DNA of 7,154 bases from Patescibacteria group bacterium. GTDB taxonomy: Bacteria > Patescibacteriota > JAHJAL01. The notes beneath the pieces are model-generated. The model saw nothing but the letters and a program-made list of their open reading frames with translations, was not told the DNA's origin and made no database searches. The position numbers and the translations under genes are program-made. The stretch is from assembly GCA_018814055.1 (NCBI GenBank), contig JAHJAL010000116.1, forward strand, positions 1-7,154. The letters are read 5' to 3'. Position 1 is the stretch's first letter. Each line of letters begins with the position of its first letter. Below are positions 6,701 to 7,154 of this stretch, in pieces.

Positions 6701-7154
6701 TGATGGTCCCGGGAGGGGGCACAAAGTCAGCGTCAAATACTATGACATGCTCGGCTTGGGGATCGGTTTGTTTGATCGCTTCTTTGAGGGCACCACCTTT
6801 GAAGCCTTCACGGTTGTCGCGGCGGATAATTTTGATTTTTTTGTTTTTTTGGTATTTTTTTAATATTTGGGGAGTCTTGTCGGTTGAGTCATCGGCGATG
6901 ATAATTTCATAATTGTTGTAATCCTGGTTCAGACAGGATTCGATAACTCGTTCGGCTACAAATTCTTCGTTATAAAAAGCCAGATGTATAGATACAAAAG
7001 GCTGATTGATTTCATCATCAATCAGGTTGATATTTTCGAGATTTATATATTGTTTACCGTTTTTGAGAGATTTTTTGCTTTTGGCGCTTTGGGAAATTTG
7101 AGATTCTTTGAAGCCGAGAAATTTGGCATCGTATTTGATCTCTTTGATCTCGGG
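3798..7154 (-). CDS. GT2 (cellulose synthase/CSLA-like) glycosyltransferase fused to a secreted ectodomain with a PEP-CTERM-like tail; N-terminus outside window
   Basis: Numbered from the window edge (residue 1 at 7154), 1118 residues are visible and no start is in view. The frame is open to the edge, and the GTG at 6720-6722 is only the Val after FDADF, so it is not the true start. The GT2 core spans about 52-290: VSIHLAFYNEE (54-64), ADDS (D88/D89), FDADF (D141, D143), EDW (248-250) and QIRW (286-289). These are the motifs of processive synthases, which transfer sugars from NDP-sugars at the cytoplasmic face. Hydrophobic segments lie near 316-345, 355-378 and 389-412, then WVRTKKTG (418-425), a charged, possibly coiled linker (440-469) and another helix (495-514). 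Residues 518-1087 look extracytoplasmic with 22 cysteines, followed by VPEA, a hydrophobic stretch and a Lys/Arg tail. The exosortase gene starts 80 bp downstream. The sugar and product cannot be told from sequence. The GT2 call is very secure; the fusion is what the frame shows. Confidence 0.93.
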   Translation of the reverse strand, partial: PEIKEIKYDAKFLGFKESQISQSAKSKKSLKNGKQYINLENINLIDDEINQPFVSIHLAFYNEEFVAERVIESCLNQDYNNYEIIIADDSTDKTPQILKKYQKNKKIKIIRRDNREGFKGGALKEAIKQTDPQAEHVIVFDADFVPPPGTIKQFLREFYKQNNSSLRLDEEKNLAAVQGYQWHILNKDENFVTSGVRFGFAGGYMIERTAQQYFGAMKMIAGSVFMIRRDVLEKYTWQMEDGYTSIVEDWNLTIRMYIDGWKIGYTPDIKVPAECVNSLNRLARKQIRWAEGHTWNVKKYFWKVMFSPNMTLMEKLEFLHYAPFYMQAFFFILGTVGWLLGELVFHIKVPGWTQTLGWSLVFTNLMALPVMCISGLVLERGEDRDYNFLPFLTYIYYVIPHLAYASIKGLFAPFEGGWVRTKKTGSVTDAVMESQMTGSEDEKLKKNVELLEHDLDKTAERLAKEHGMYKYEKQDTETLEEKGRIWMELKRVPRLGMTIILIMAILLGSLGYLASGEIIQANPDILYLNHPQYLSFFSATNPQQVAIGRSNPSYSWYSDICPTGTDDGGISSGTYSSRLVLAQKPEHDKVYSFSVGHVNSSGGDYQYLASTTMTINQSTPSVINFNIGNAPAVVCTTADPRKLIYTAAYEYSVENCDPDSVCDEINCDDELACATEQKKSSEENIESAKANHLPYIEVAQAAPMNNKEAPTEQIESMSTSITSCSATSTEGGDVPLCPPPNCDEDTLKGYHIQFNSSSYDSSLDQTTFNYTITGVDASYALSNNIFELCLGSNVVSYTPSYGVEIGTDPKTGIYGIKWEIELEPDESRDYSFTLEGKKCEACVRASVKAGRYFEIGEITGPSCEFCPGEDIEMTVENTCNGIEINWTEYDEQYITGYKLLRSITDPDLTYPEDGYYKYITPGSTTHYTDTAVTQGQGYYYRIGAYYNGTILSYSNTEYIVADTLCNHPVLPLLECVDDHGDGTYTAHFGYENQNSHTVNIPIGWKNKFIPDPIDRGQPTDFLPGLHEDVFTVDFNGSNLKWQVKGPDGVYRYVIANSESEQCPTEHCCCDDLVIEYNNGISLLSTPCIIVPEAALLLGLPSLFGLWYARRKKKKKNKK
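3801..3887 (-). other. PEP-CTERM-like C-terminal sorting signal (VPEA, short TM, basic tail)
   Basis: The last 29 residues have the three parts of an exosortase sorting signal: a VPE motif (VPEA at 1090-1093), a hydrophobic stretch of about 14 residues (LLLGLPSLFGLWYA region), and a terminal run RRKKKKKNKK. Canonical signals are V-P-E-P, and here the second Pro is Ala. Known substrates are recognised at this motif by exosortases outside the membrane. The frame was checked to the TAA at 3798-3800. An exosortase gene begins 80 bp further on, which strongly supports the reading. Confidence 0.82.
3987..4247 (-). other. Ectodomain module with GDGTYTAHFGY / RGQPTDFLPG motifs
   Basis: Residues about 970-1056 contain LLECVDDHGDGTYTAHFGY, NIPIGWKNKFIPDPIDRGQP, a DFLPGLHEDVFTVDF segment and a closing LKWQVKGPDG. 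From memory this matches a module often repeated in bacterial cell-surface proteins, usually near a sorting or anchoring tail. Here it sits about 30 residues before VPEA. The biochemical role is unknown. Confidence 0.5.
4275..4520 (-). other. Fibronectin type III-like domain in the fusion protein
   Basis: Residues about 879-960 show the FN3 pattern: a hydrophobic strand with a conserved Trp (GIEINWTEYDEQYITGYKL), a central turn (TTHYTDTAVTQGQGYYYRIGA) with the usual Tyr-x-Tyr-x-Val/Ile strand, and a closing strand (ILSYSNTEYIV). FN3 domains in bacterial surface proteins and carbohydrate-active enzymes act as spacers or binding modules. The fold call rests on strand pattern only. Confidence 0.65.
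4557..4916 (-). other. Ectodomain module with GIKWE / FTLEG / GPSC motifs
   Basis: Residues about 747-866 run from KGYHIQFNSS through TTFNYTITG, ELCLG, GTDPKTGIYGIKWEIE and YSFTLEG to KAGRYFEIGEITGPSCEFC. The order resembles a beta-sandwich module recurring in many bacterial secreted proteins. The resemblance is from memory of the motif pattern, and no family name is claimed. Its cysteines (ELC near the middle, then CEAC, GPSC and EFC) could pair within the module. Confidence 0.5.
5694..5710 (-). promoter_or_regulatory. Possible internal ribosome binding site and ATG for the ectodomain alone
   Basis: Inside the GT2 fusion frame, AAGGA (complement of 5706-5710) lies 9 nt before an in-frame ATG at 5694-5696. 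Starting there would give a 632-residue protein beginning MELKRVPRLGMTIILIMAIL. This looks like a signal peptide or signal anchor: basic n-region, hydrophobic core, small residues in LASG. The site may be chance, since AAGGA also encodes Lys-Gly in the main frame. It is listed because the downstream genes lack such a site. Confidence 0.3.
6285..7001 (-). other. GT2 catalytic domain of the fusion protein
   Basis: This part of the reading frame carries the whole catalytic signature: the nucleotide-binding strand FVSIHLAFYNEE, the ADDSTDKT aspartates, RRDNREGFKGGAL, the FDADFVPPPGT metal/nucleotide-diphosphate site, the VEDWNLTIRMYIDGW acceptor-site acid, and RKQIRWAEGH. The DDSTD, FDADF and Q-x-x-RW set is closest, from memory, to bacterial relatives of the CSLA/CSLC and BcsA synthases rather than to simple non-processive GT2 enzymes. 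All expected catalytic residues are present, so the enzyme looks active. A processive mode is inferred from the Q-x-x-RW motif. Confidence 0.9.

Noticed and set aside
6720..6722. GTG as start of a 974-residue glycosyltransferase
   Set aside because: The frame is open upstream to the window edge and the 144 preceding residues carry essential GT2 motifs (ADDSTD, FDADF). The codon is an internal Val.

Overview
The window holds four genes, all read from the minus strand, so transcription runs from high to low coordinates. In that order they are: (1) a glycosyltransferase family 2 (GT2) membrane protein whose N-terminus lies beyond the right edge (3798-7154), (2) an exosortase/archaeosortase-family membrane protein (2992-3717), (3) a large polytopic GT-C-like membrane protein (790-2934), and (4) a class I SAM-dependent methyltransferase (87-761). 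Gaps are 80 bp, 57 bp and about 28 bp. This fits one transcription unit for building or modifying a cell-surface glycoconjugate. Its promoter is not in view.

The notable feature is the first gene. After a complete-looking processive GT2 catalytic core (ADDS, FDADF, EDW, QIRW) and its membrane helices, the same reading frame continues through one more transmembrane helix. It then runs into a roughly 570-residue, cysteine-rich extracytoplasmic region with a fibronectin-III-like domain and two other secreted-protein modules. It ends in a PEP-CTERM-type tail: VPEA, a short hydrophobic stretch, then RRKKKKKNKK. The next gene is an exosortase with the Cys-Arg-His triad (C141, R185, H205). The natural inference is a local enzyme-substrate pair in which the sorting substrate is itself fused to a polysaccharide synthase-like glycosyltransferase. 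The GT-C-like protein and the methyltransferase could make or modify the lipid or glycan to which the sorted protein is joined.

The likely host is an uncultivated bacterium of the Candidate Phyla Radiation (Patescibacteria) type. This is inferred from lysine-rich proteins, AT-rich leaders without clear Shine-Dalgarno sites, and short AT-rich tandem repeats between genes (NAATGAA heptads, GTAATNNN octads). It is not proven, since no phylogenetic marker gene is present. The standard code works throughout, with Trp read from TGG and no in-frame TGA. No RNA genes, insertion sequences, CRISPR arrays or classical terminators were seen.
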